DNA from: Pagrus major
Lineage: Eukaryota > Chordata > Actinopteri > Spariformes > Sparidae
NCBI RefSeq assembly: GCF_040436345.1
Contig: NC_133221.1
Coordinates: forward strand, 34,241,589 to 34,305,588
Direction: 5' to 3'
DNA length: 64,000 nt
Every line of letters begins with the position of its first letter. Within the stretch, counting starts at the first letter, position 1. Positions 24,085-34,769 of this stretch are shown in pieces. The notes beneath the pieces are model-generated. The model was given only the letters and a program-made list of their open reading frames with translations. It did not search any database and was not told the DNA's origin. The position numbers and the translations under genes are program-made.

Positions 24085-24330
24085 ACTTAATGCAGTGGAA
24101 CAGATTACAGGACTTGACCTGACTCTTGAGAATAAAGAGAATGGCTCCCCCCATTCTGATGCAAAGTCAGGTGAAATTTTGTAGTCCACAAAACATTTCA
24201 GGAGCTCCACAGCAAAACAGCATTGCAGCTGAAGTAGCTGGGGGACTTGTTTTAAAACGGCAAAAACTACAACAACCAAAAGCTTAATCCAAGTCTCAGG
24301 TAGCCCCAAGAACCCAAATTGATTTGACAA
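24085..24330. repeat. Fragment of a dispersed repeat shared with 27780-27935 and 39595-40137
   Basis: Phrases such as CCACAAAACATTTCAGGAGC, ATTCTGATGCAAAGTCAGGT and AAGTCTCAGGTAGCCCCAAG recur, sometimes inverted, in the other two intervals. This is one dispersed element family. Confidence 0.5.
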
Positions 24331-24569
24331 GACGTTATTTGCAACTTTTTTTTAAGTCAAACTCTTCACTGTAGCTGCTAAGCTAAAAGTGTCAGTGTAC
24401 ACACCCTCTGAGGTGGGTGCACGAGCACAACCATGTATAGAGAGCCTAAATAAAGCTGCCGATAATAAAATGAATGTATTAATTATTATTATTAATGATA
24501 TTAAAGTCATTTCGGGATCTGTGGGCTTACTGAAGCCCAGAGATCCCGGACATCCACTGACATTGTTTA

Positions 24570-24890
24570 CAGTGTAAGGCTACTGTAAGGCTACTGAGCC
24601 TTACACTGTAAAAAATGGTCCATGGTAAAAAAAATTGCAAAACTACTACAGGAAAAAAACGTAAACTCTAAAATGGTTAAATACAATTTTTAGAACAGTG
24701 AAATACCGTAACTATATATATCAGTCAAAACTGTAATTTGTACACATTTTTTCTGGAAAAAATACATTGCTCCACTGTTAAATACTTGTGCACTTTGTTT
24801 ATAACAGAAATATGCCGTAATTTACATTACAGTCAATACTGTAATTTTTGCATCATTATTTTTGCACGTTAACCGGTCATCTAGCTGCTT
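24570..24890. mobile_element. CACTA-type MITE termini
   Basis: TTTACAGTG at 24568-24576 (a right-type terminus) lies about 27 bases from CACTGTAAAAAATGG at 24604 (a left-type terminus). The following 280 bp is rich in CTGTAATTT and ACCGTAA motifs typical of fish EnSpm-derived MITEs. No closing terminus was found for the second element. Confidence 0.45.
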
Positions 24891-25377
24891 AGTTTATGAC
24901 TTTATTTTAAACTACTTCCAAGAAATAACGGACCTTATCAGCCAACCTGAAGCTTACGTACGAAAGCCGTTTATGTCTGCAGATACAGTATAGTCATGTT
25001 ATTACAGTATCTGAATGCAAAAACGACAAGATAACGTGACCTCTATTGATCCTACACCAGTAACCTATAATAGCATCTCAAGAGTCAAAAGAGTGATTGA
25101 TTGATTAATTGATAAATAACATCAAAATAAAGAAATGTATACATGGTATACACCTCTCACTGATAGATATGACCATGGTTGGATAATTGCACACAACAAG
25201 TGAGCACATCTTTGTAATATAAAGATAAGATGCTGTGTAGCATTAATCAAAAAATATAGCCAGTAAATGTGGTAATTGCACAGAGATTGGATTTTCACAG
25301 GACTTGCGCACTTGTTCAGCACACTATGCTGTGATTCATAGTTGTAACTACTGTTATTATTTCCATGTTATCTTCAG

Positions 25378-26375
25378 ATGAGCACTAAACCAAAGAGCCA
25401 CAAGCCAACTGGAGAGGGGGAGTGGATGGTGAGACTGAGGCCACTTGCCAGCTCTGGGGTTTGGCCTGCTGGAGGAGGCAACAGACCGGCCCTGAGGCAG
25501 CGCAAATGGCATGAGCTCTACCAGAAGGTAAAGTACAGCAAAATATCCACCTATTACTCATGACCATGCATATCACTAGATGAGAAAAAGTCATTCTGAT
25601 GGTGCAGAATGTACTAATCTGACCATGGACTGTACACTGTGTGTCACTCCAGGCTGAATACAATTCTGATTGTTTCAGATTGAGTAATGCCCCATGCAGG
25701 CCCGTGGACAGACCACCCTCTTTAGAGGGTCCATGGCCTCTAGTCGTGGATTTCACACTGTTAAGGTGAGCATTAGAAAAATTACATCTTGCATGTTTGT
25801 TCCCAACCCCTGCAGGACACTATCACAGGACTGGGTTGCTCCTTCGGCAATAGACTGATACACCCCAAGTGTGTGAAGAAGAGGTATCGCAGGTCCTTCC
25901 TTCCTGCTGCTGTTAGACTTTACAACCAGCACTTCTCCCAGTAGACCTCACATGTGCACTCAAACTCTACACATATCCCATTCTCATTCTCATTTTGGTT
26001 TGCACTAACTGGACAATTTTTAATACCCATATTTATTATTTGTAAATAAAAATACACTGCCCACACTGTTTATATTTACACTGTTCATATTGTAAATATT
26101 ATGTATATACGAGTCTATTCTATTTCTTATTATATTGTTTATTTTTTACTTTTATTTTATTATTGTTTATTGTAATATTCCTGTCCTTTAGCTGCTGTAA
26201 CACAGAAATTTCCCAACAAATAAAGGAATTGTGATTCTGATTAATGCTGTTGTTTTAGCAGCCTGCCACTCAGTCTCCTGCTGATGTCCAGCCTGTGGTC
26301 TCAGTCTCAGCCATTGATGCGACTGATAATGCAGCCCAGCGGTCTTTCCTGCGCCCCCCTCCAAGTTTAGCTATG
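25378..26375 (+). other. Two candidate spliced exons of an unrecognised gene
   Basis: Exon A, 25378-25527, follows a polypyrimidine acceptor (TTATCTTCAG), opens with ATG and ends in CCAGAAG|GTAAAG. It encodes 50 residues including VRLRPLASSGVWPAGGGNRP. Exon B, about 26259-26375, follows TGTTGTTTTAG, stays open in the same phase (QPATQSPADVQPVVSV) and ends ATG|GTGAAT. A Pro/Ser-rich stretch with repeated SSVRTPSPAP follows at 26513-26640. I do not recognise the family. A LINE tail occupies the intron. It could be a host gene fragment or transposon-derived. Confidence 0.3.
25805..26245 (+). mobile_element. 3' end of an L2-type LINE
   Basis: A 40-codon stretch (DTITGLGCSF...KKRYRRSFLPAAVRLYNQ) followed by a stop is the usual carboxy-terminus of fish L2/jockey-like reverse transcriptases. 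A 3' region ends in AATAAAGGAATTGTGATTCTG. The body upstream is absent, so it is a 5'-truncated insertion. Confidence 0.55.
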
Positions 26376-27325
26376 GTGAATATTGTCGCAGTAATTAATG
26401 TCTTGTATTAATTGTTTGTATCATAAAATTAACTTGTTGTTATTGTTTCTCCTTCAAGTTTACTACATCATGATTTGGTGGAGCACAGTCGGCCTCAGTA
26501 AAGCTGAATTTAGCGGCGAGAAGGACTCCAGCCCTTCTCCTTCTCCTCCGTCCCCTGTGAAGACCCCAAGCCCAACTTCATCCTCTGTGAGGACCCCCAG
26601 CCCTGCTCCATCCTCTGTGAGGATCCCCAGCACTGCTTTTTTTTTCATTAAGGTGTTTCTTCTCTATAAATCCCAAGTTTTATAACAATTTTATACATTG
26701 TGCAAATTATATAGACACTGGGAGTTTATTTGAAACCCAGAGTTTGTTTGACTACCTGTTTATTTGAATATTTGTTAGGTTATATTGTGGGGATGACCAT
26801 TTGATAAATAATCATCAGTAATGTCTGATAGTGGGTGAAAGTGGGTAAAGGCAAGTAATAGAACGACTAGAACACTCTGGTAAGTTCACAAAATGACATC
26901 ACTTTACTGTAATGCAGCCAGAGACAAAAGACAACACTTACGTCATATCACAATATTACCATACCCAAAGCCCACACCACATTTAGTGTATATATGTATA
27001 TGTATGTATGTGTGTGTGTCTATCTCCGAGTGCGGCATAACATGGAGGAGAAAGCTCCATGTTACGCCGGGGAAATCATAATTCGTCGTAATTATGCTTT
27101 TACATGAAGGTTTGACTCAAATACATTCACACAAAAAAGCCTAGGTTGCATTTTGGCGAGAGTTTCACTTTAACCATCATGATCATCATCAAAACCTTCT
27201 ATTTATTTGACATTTTAAGGGGACTTACGAAGAATAAAGTAATGTTCTATATTACAGACTGATAAATGCACATTAAAACACTATATGGTATACTAGTATG
27301 GTATACTAGTTTATAGTTTTAAAAA
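26376..27325. other. Non-coding stretch
   Basis: Apart from the Pro/Ser-rich tandem stretch near 26540-26640 (imperfect 30-bp units of CCATCCTCTGTGAGGA type) and a TATATGTATGTGTG simple repeat at about 26987-27020, I see nothing assignable. Confidence 0.4.
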
Positions 27326-27334
27326 AGAAAGGAA

Positions 27335-27777
27335 CACCTGTTAATTTTACGGTAAAAAATTGGCAGCTGTGGTTGCCAGAATTTTACTGTAATAAATACA
27401 GTAGGCCCTTTTCTGCTATTATGGTAGAAGGATATTAGTACTGCTGATTTTACAGTAAAGGTTGGAGTTTAAAACCATATTTTACCCTATAAATACAAGT
27501 TTTTACCATATAAAAATTGTGCTGTTTTGCCGTATAATTAACATAAAAATCATGTTTATTATATGGCAAAACAGCTTTTTTTTAAATAGTAAAAATGTGT
27601 ATTTGTACAGTAAATTTTGGACTCAAACTCATACGTTACGCGTAAAATCAGCAGTACTAATATCTTATTACCTTAATAGTAGAAAAAGCTCTACCATATT
27701 TATTACGGTAAAATTCTGGCAACCACAGCTGCCGGTTTTTTACCGTAAAGTCAACGGGGGTTTTTATTTTACAGTGT
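27335..27777. mobile_element. CACTA/EnSpm-type MITE with long inverted repeats
   Basis: Roughly the first and last 120 bp are inverted copies. The left side contains GGCAGCTGTGGTTGCCAGAA and the right side the complement CTGGCAACCACAGCTGCC. The right end is TTATTTTACAGTG, a CACTA-type terminus. It has no coding capacity. Confidence 0.7.
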
Positions 27778-28264
27778 AGGTAGCCATTTTATTACATTTT
27801 GAAACAAGTCCCCATTTACTTCAGTGAAGCTCCAGAAATGTTTTGTGGACTACCAAAGTTCACCTGACTTTCCATCAGTATGGGGGCAGGAGATAATGAC
27901 TGAATTTTACTTTTTGGGTGAACTGTTCCTTTAAATCATAGTATGCAAGAAAATGTAAGAAAATCAAAAATGGTAGCGTTGCTTTGGACTGCTCTTCAAC
28001 TGATTATGTACAGATAATTCAACAGCAAGAGCTTTATGATGGTTTTCAGTTAGTGTGTCGTAAGAAATCAGGTGACATCACCAAGACTGACTGATATAAG
28101 GTGACTGAAGGTGGACATTTGGCACAGGTTTTCTTATGTAATGGTTTCAGACTGCAAGCAGAGATAAAGAGAGGACTCCCCCTTAGACAACTGAGTATCT
28201 ACTCTATTGTAGCGGTGTATGTTTGAAACAAACAAACGTGACTGAATTCATCAAATGAAAAAGA

Positions 28265-28272
28265 GAGTTTAT
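28265..28272 (-). terminator. nppa: Poly(A) signal of nppa
   Basis: AATAAA on the minus strand (+ strand TTTATT at about 28267-28272), about 240 bp beyond the stop codon at 28512. It is the first canonical signal after the stop that I see, which makes exon 3 about 250 bp, nearly all untranslated. Confidence 0.5.
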
Positions 28273-28511
28273 TAATCTTTGTTGGCAACCCACATGCAGT
28301 TATGTAGTGAACTTGTGTCCTTTAGGATGGTAATGTTACTCTGCAGACTTCATTACACTTATGACAAATAACCAATTTGTCACTTCAAACAGAAAAATAC
28401 ATATAAGAGATACACACAGTTGAACTGTCTCTAATGCAGAATCATACATTTCCTGTTTCTTTGGTTGGAGGTGATACTATAATCCAACATGTGTCCCAGG
28501 AAACTGTCAGA

Positions 28512-31500
28512 CTACCCTGATGGGGAAATGACACAAACAAAAAAAGAAAGAGGATTATACAGGTTATAAAGACCTGGTCATGTAGCAACACTGGATTGTA
28601 TTAATGCATATTTATTTAATGTTAGCAGACTCTACAGGTTGCAGTGTTTATTATATTCTGCAATATGAGACAGGACAGCATACTGATGATTTTGTTATTC
28701 AATAGTTATGAAAATGTCACATATCACACTTCTGACATGTAAAAATTGCAATTTCACATGTGAACTGGAGTTTCAACATGTGAAAATGCATTCATTGCAA
28801 ATGTGAACATGACATTTTATCAAGCAATTGGCTTTTTTCACTCATGAATTAGTTTCAAATATCATACATCCATACATGATTGGCTCTTTTCCACATATGG
28901 ATTAGAATTTCCACATGTGGAAACCAAAACATGGCACACAAAATCATATGAAATCTGATTAATTTGTCTACATTTTCACATATTATTGGCTATTTTCACA
29001 TGTGAACTCAAATTTTTAAAATTTGAAAATATGTGGGGGAAAAAAAATCAAGAGGGGAACTGGACATTTGTGTAATTGGCTTTTTCCACATATGAATGAA
29101 CATTTCCACATGTCGAATCCACATTTTGAATTACATAAATTCACAGTGATTGATTTCACATGTGGATTAGAATTTCAAGGTGTGTAAAAGCTGTACAGAG
29201 CCACCTACTTAGTAGGTGTACTTTGTACTATTTGTTTGTTGTTTGTCACTTGACTTCAAACTGTATAGGCACTGTATGTTGTCGGTCACTGTTGTCTTTG
29301 ATATACACATACACCTACTGTATATTTTCATGTTTTCACCTGCTTGTTTATTTAACGGTGATACGTTTGTTGTTACCTGTCTTTGTTCACCTTTGTTGTC
29401 CTTGTTTTTAGCTGTATGTCTATTTCTATCTTCCTGAAAATTGTGTGTGACACTGGGAGCAATGTAAAGCAGGAGTTAGATTCCTTCTATGTGTACACAT
29501 AGTTCCCCAATAAAGCAGGTTCTGATAACAATTCTGGAATAGTTATCAACTGTTTGGTATTTAAATAGATAAACTTCTCACAAAATATCTAGTAGGTCTA
29601 GTCTCCGTGCTGCAGAAAAGGTCACATTGTCCACAGGAAAATACTTAAAAATTTTGGGAGACACTACTTGCTTTCTTACCAAGATTGCGATGCTTTTATC
29701 AGTCTCATGTCTGTCTGTTGAGTTTGGGACTGCAGTCAGGACCTGGTTAGCCTAGCTAAGCATAAAGACAGGAAACACAGGGAAACAGCTAGTCTGCCTC
29801 TGTTCAAAGTTCAAATATACACCTATGTATATATATCTAATGTATGGAAGCCCTGAAAGGCCATGGGCTTATTATTTATTAATTATAATATATAGAATTA
29901 ATATATATTATATTAATAATAATAAAAATAATAATATAATTTATTTATTGTTATTAATGGTTATTTCCTCCATTTTCCCGTGATAATGAGTTGAATGTTG
30001 TTTGTTTTCTCGCGATCACAAGTTATTTATGTCATTGTCACGGAATAACAATTTTCCTGAGTAAACAAAATAATTTTCTCAAGATCTCGAGAAAACCAAT
30101 TATTGTGTGATAACAGCATAATTTAGCCAGTTATCATGAGAAAAACAAAAGGTTGATCCCTCTTATTATTATTATTACTAAGCCTAATGTTTTAGACAAG
30201 AGCACTGTGATTGCGTGTATGATCAATACCTCCTATGAAAAATATTCCAGCTAAGACTTCTGACCCTCATGTATGATTTTACTGAATCCCTTATTAAATT
30301 GTGTTCTGCCATCCTCAGCTGCAGTCTTACCTCTTCCATTGTTGCATCCCAGACCACTGGCATTTCCTATTCGATCCATCCTGGCCCCAAAGCAGCTAGA
30401 GGCCCGTTTCCTGGTGGTCAACAGCAGGTCCTGCAGGCGGCTCCTCTGACTTGCAGTCCTGCTGTGGCCCTCACTTGGTGATTGAGATCTTTCTGATATC
30501 AAAGGTTCTTGGTCCCCCTCCTGGTCCAGGCTCCATCCTGGGCTGGCCTGGCTGTGCTCAGGCTCTTGGTTTGTCCCTTCATAATCAGCTTCAGAGTCCT
30601 CCTCCTGGGCTGCTTCCATCAGAGTCTCCTCAATGCGCCCCAGTAAAGACTGGTGTGGAGAGATGAAGATGGGTTACCTTAAAACCGAAACTGTCTACAT
30701 TCCGTCAGTACGTTTTAGGCATAGGAAACACATGCTCCTTGAGAAACAGCCCAGAATTTGGTATTTGGCTTGTGAAGTTTTGAACTAAACTTAAAATGAT
30801 GTCTAAGCACCCTAACACATTTCAAACCTTGTGGTATTCAACCAAGGCAACTGGTAAACTGAGAGGGTATAACAGGTGCTTTGAAGCACATTTACATGCT
30901 TGGGAGGCTCAGAAATCCTCACAGTGCACACTGGCTGGATGTTATTTAGCCTTGGTCAACAAGGATTGTTGAGTATGCGCCTGCACCAAAACCATTAACA
31001 TTAAATCATTTTGTGCCATATAAACAAGTCATGGAGTGTCTCTTAGTTTAAAGGGGCTCTATGTAACAATTTGTGACCATTAACATGTATTAATCACTTT
31101 TTTATTGGCCATATGTGAGCAGATTGCAATGTGAATTGAGAAATAAGAGGTTTTCTGTACAAGTCTATGGACGATTTCTTGAAGCTGTTTAATGCTGCTG
31201 GACTGTGTCATTATTTTTTTAATGCCATTATCTCGAAATCACCAGTTCATTATTACATTATCTTGAGATAACAACGATAACAGATTGATTTAGCTTGTTA
31301 TCTTGAGAAAACAAACTTTGTTATCCTGCGATAATGAGATAAGTTAACCAGTTATCACGAGGAAGCAAAAGGGCTTTCCCTCTTGTTACTTAAAGCCTAA
31401 TATTTAAGAGATCAGCAGTGCCGTGTCAGCATGCATACATGGCATTAAGTGTATTAGCTGATTAAAGCTGAAAAGGTCAGATCAAGGAGTGCCCTTTCTT

Positions 31501-32796
31501 TTCCCTCAGCCAATGTGAGGTTGTAATCCTACTACACAGTAGACTTTGAGTTGATCACTGTATGGAGGACTATTGTTTCATTCTGCCCTTACTTCACAGA
31601 ATGGACCATCAGAGCATTTTCAGCTGCTTACATTTATCAAGTTATCAAATCTGTCGCAGACTTACATATATGGCATTGAAAAGCTATGCTAAACCAGCTA
31701 TTCCTCACAAGTGTCTCACTCTAAAACATCCGTGTAGACACAAGCACTACATTACAATACTATTGTTATGCCTATAGCTTACAGTAGTCATGATGTAAAT
31801 ACCCACATATCAAATCAACAAGTAAAACATTCAAATGGCAAATGTTCATAAAAAGTTTATGATTTGCTTTGAAACTCTCAAACTCACCCCACAGAGCAGT
31901 GTGTGTAAGTAGCAGTCAACTCTTGAAGTCATGAACTCAGGAAGTCGTTTTCTTATGATAAGTTATTTCATTATCTCGAGGAAATAACATTTGATATCTT
32001 GTGATTTTCTGTACCTGACAGTTAATGTAAATAGTTTTATTCACATTTTTAAACAGGTTTTAGGTGATATGCTTTCCTAATCTGTGGCTTGATCACTGGG
32101 AAATATCCAAGTATCGGTAAGATATCACAGTTTTATGGTTTCTCAGGCTAACTTAATTGTGGAGATGATATGTTTTTGGTCAGCTAACACTCATGAAATC
32201 TCATCCCAACAGTTTTTCGAGGGACTATTTTAAAGGTAAAAAGTAAGAGACAACTTTTACCAATCATTAGTACCAGATTACATATTGTACTGTAGTTCTT
32301 TCCAAGAAGCTTCAAAAGAAATTACATATAATACCATTTTATCTCTAATTCCAATGTCACCATTTGATTTTACAAAATGAAGCTCTGTAGTTTGCCCCAC
32401 CCTCTCATTCTGGGTGATATTACATTCTGGTGGAGACATGCTAGAAATAATATTGGATATATAAATACTGCAATGGGAAGTTATTAATTATATAAAGCCT
32501 AATCTCTTATATAAAGCCTAAAAGCTGCAAACAGCACATAGGACATGACCTCAGTTGTAAAAGTGATCATCTTCACATCTCTGACTAATGCACAGCTCAC
32601 TCCCTGTATTTATGTACCTGACCTCCTACAATAGAGTTGCTAGACAAACAGGTGTGATCACTATAGTAGTGATGTGGTTCCTTACCTTGAGCTGAGCCAG
32701 GTCACTGGTTGATGAGGGCCTTCCCAGTACGTGGCTGCTAACAAGTGTGTGCTGACACAGCAGGACCAGCAGGCCCCACAGGACCGCAGTCCTCAT
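28512..32796 (-). CDS. nppa: Atrial (A-type) natriuretic peptide precursor
   Basis: Three coding exons: 32686-32796 (37 codons), 30331-30649, and 28512-28516 (five bases), total 144 residues. All junctions are GT-AG: donors GTAAGG and GTAAGA; acceptors CCACACCAG and TTTCCCCATCAG. Residues 1 to about 25 form a signal peptide ([19 protein letters not shown]). An acidic prosegment runs to the basic site TRKR before the mature hormone. The ring is Cys123 to Cys139 with [10 protein letters not shown], closed by GLGC, then a tail NNGRG. The final Gly follows Arg, a possible amidation donor. The hormone is secreted from heart cells and acts on natriuretic peptide receptors (guanylyl cyclases) to promote salt and water balance and vasorelaxation. 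The intron phases match nppb. The short tail argues against VNP, which has a long tail. The introns (2036 and 1814 bp) are enlarged by repeats. Confidence 0.88.
28730..29175. repeat. CACATGTG-rich degenerate repeat in nppa intron 2
   Basis: Phrases such as TTCACATGTGAACTGG, TTTCCACATGTGGAAACC and TTTCCACATATGGATTAG recur about every 40-60 bases. The core CACATGTG is a perfect palindrome and an E-box. It looks like a decayed satellite or dispersed repeat. Confidence 0.6.
30003..30195. repeat. TTATC/CTCGAGA repeat, copy in nppa intron 2
   Basis: Alternating TTATC, CTCGAGAAAAC and GATAAC phrases end in CAGTTATCATGAG-AAACAAAAGG and AAGCCTAATGTTTTAGA. A related copy is in intron 1 (31210-31405). 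Confidence 0.6.
31210..31405. repeat. TTATC/CTCGAGA repeat, copy in nppa intron 1
   Basis: It shares the closing phrases CAGTTATCACGAGGAAGCAA, TCCCTCTTGTTAC and AAGCCTAATATTTAAGAG with the copy at 30003-30195. A short third fragment (TTATTTCATTATCTCGAGG) is at about 31960-32000. Confidence 0.6.
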
Positions 32797-32840
32797 GTTA
32801 TCCTTCTGCTGTTACTACAGCTGCAGCCTGCACTGTAAAG

Positions 32841-32849
32841 CTTTATATA
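32841..32849 (-). promoter_or_regulatory. nppa: TATA box of nppa
   Basis: TATATAAAG on the minus strand, 45 bases before the start codon. A transcript start about 30 bases downstream would give a leader of about 20 bases. On its upstream side the box is only 8 bases from the (CA)n tract at 32858. Confidence 0.75.
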
Positions 32850-32856
32850 CATGCCA

Positions 32857-32857
<1 letters not shown>

Positions 32858-32900
<43 letters not shown>
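32858..32900. repeat. (CA)21 microsatellite next to the nppa promoter
   Basis: 43 bases of pure CA, followed by AAACACACACTCACC. Seen from nppa it is a (TG)n tract directly upstream of the TATA box. Confidence 0.95.
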
Positions 32901-32908
<8 letters not shown>

Positions 32909-33038
32909 ACTCACCATGCCACAGACAGTCGGTGTCAGTGGCTCATCATTTTGTAGATTTCCTCAAGTGCATTCTGACACCTCTGCTCGATAAGGCAGCT
33001 GGTCAGATGTCCCTTCAAGTGGTGCTTGGTGGTAGGTG

Positions 33039-33039
<1 letters not shown>

Positions 33040-33120
<81 letters not shown>
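33040..33120. repeat. (GT)40 microsatellite upstream of nppa
   Basis: About 80 bases of uninterrupted GT, in opposite orientation to the (CA)n tract 140 bp away. Confidence 0.95.
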
Positions 33121-33122
<2 letters not shown>

Positions 33123-34255
33123 AGTAGCCTATATGTGTCTGTGCATCATCAGGCTAAGCAGATAGCAGGGGCATGTCCTGAGAAGCCATCTTGAGGCTCT
33201 GAGCTCAGATGTGGTGTGTAATGACAGGAATGCAGCATTCACTATGCAAATACTTCACACTGTCTGCACTCCTGAAAAATACCATAGTAGGTTAAAACTG
33301 CTGCACCTGGGATGGATGGAGGTTACAGGCCTACAAGAAGCCAGGAAGGTATGACAACTTACAACTGGACACAGCATCAGAGGCGGAGCCCCATTCATTC
33401 CTGTGAAAGCTGCTCAGTGGTACATGAAGCATATAGCGTGGGTACTAGAGACTTCCTTCCAGTTTAGCCCTCTGTTAACTTGAATAGGGATATAATGATT
33501 TAACGCGTCAGCTCTCTGTCCACATGTTATTAGACTGAATGGATCAAGTTATGACTGATTATGAATTATTATATAACCCTAACCTGTGGATGTAGTGGTG
33601 CACAGTAAAATGTATTCACCGTTACAGCCACTACTTTCACAATGTAAGCGTATTCGGAAAAAGTCTTTTTGGGCTAGTGCATTCTGTGACATTGTAATTA
33701 CATGGTTTGGATGCTATGTAAAATTGGCTTCAAAGCCTGGTGCTCGTCTTGTGGGCAACTGGTCTGCACTTGCCATCTTTATTTGAGAAGGATAGTGAGT
33801 AAACTGTCAGATATACAATATTCATTTTCTGTATCAGGTTGTCTTTTGCAGGGTCACCGGGGCTGGAGCAGATCCCAGATTTACAATAAAGTGGAACAAC
33901 GCTTGGCCATTATAAATCTGTTGCACACTATAACAAACTGAAGCCATATCTTGGGAATACATAAACACCTAAAACCAGGGAACATCAACAGGACAAAGAA
34001 AAAGACTGGAACCCTGATGTTGTTCTAGTTAATGACCTGTGGGTATCTAATGGGGTGGGTCAGGCACCAGGCCATAACAGGAGATGAGCCGCTCAAGTGA
34101 GGCACACTGAGTTGCCACCTTTGGGAAAGCCCGGGGTGAATGAGAGAGATTTACCAACAATGTACAATGTGTACCCTAAGGAATTGGGAACTGGACACAT
34201 GGACCAATAGGATGCAGAAAAACAGACATTAGGACCTCAGACTGCTGATGAGTCT
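33121..34255. other. Non-coding stretch upstream of nppa
   Basis: No exon is recognised. A dispersed fish repeat fragment (TTTGCAGGGTCACCGGGGCTGGAGC) is at about 33846-33875. I searched the translated frames for a third C-F-G...L-G-C ring between nppa and nppb and found none. Confidence 0.45.
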
Positions 34256-34259
34256 CCCA

Positions 34260-34760
34260 TTTTATTACTTTCTTCTTTTCTTTTTTTATTAATCTCTTTT
34301 TATTGAGTTTTCATCAGAAAATTCATGGAAAGAAGCAAGTTCAGCATTCAACAAATGAACAAGCATATGAGTGTTTTCTTATTTTCCATTGAGTAATGCT
34401 AAACATGGGTTGAAGATTTCCATCTCAGTAGTATTATTCAGCGCACCAGCAATGTAAGAAAGGCCAATAAATTAAGAATATATTTGGACTTTTGTATCAC
34501 ACTGGGTACGATGCCAGAAATTGCTGTCATGGGTTTTGGTTCAAACTTGAGTACTGACAGAGTGAAATATCTCAGTCCAATAGCTATAAAGAGAAAGGCA
34601 AGACCAAAAATGTGTATCAAGGAGGCTGGACCTGACTTGTATCTTTCACAGATAGGGTCTACATCTGCATAGATTTTGACTAGTCTCATCTTAGTCCAGT
34701 AGGTTCTGTGAACCAGTTTACACTTTACTGAATCACTCTGTGATTTGCACATATTAAGGA
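34260..34760 (-). mobile_element. L1/Tx1-type LINE, carboxy-terminal ORF2 fragment
   Basis: A minus-strand frame (34438-34752) reads VHRTYWTKMRLVKIYADVDP, then PICERYKSGPASLIHIF. This resembles the C-terminal R-T-Y-W-T / C-x-x-C...H-I-F region of L1/Tx1 reverse transcriptase proteins. The key Cys and His positions are partly changed. A T-rich run at 34270-34310 on the plus strand would be the poly(A) side. Confidence 0.55.
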
Positions 34761-34769
34761 AGAGCGCAC

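Noticed and set aside
28512..30649. Assignment of the 28.5-32.8 kb gene as VNP
   Set aside because: VNP has a long C-terminal tail after the ring; here the tail is five residues and ends at the exon 3 stop, which fits ANP better.
32745..33039. Plus-strand frames with His-Thr repeats
   Set aside because: They arise from the (CA)n microsatellite antisense to the nppa first exon.
32858..33120. CRISPR-like or satellite array
   Set aside because: These are plain dinucleotide repeats; no spaced direct repeats of CRISPR type occur in the window.
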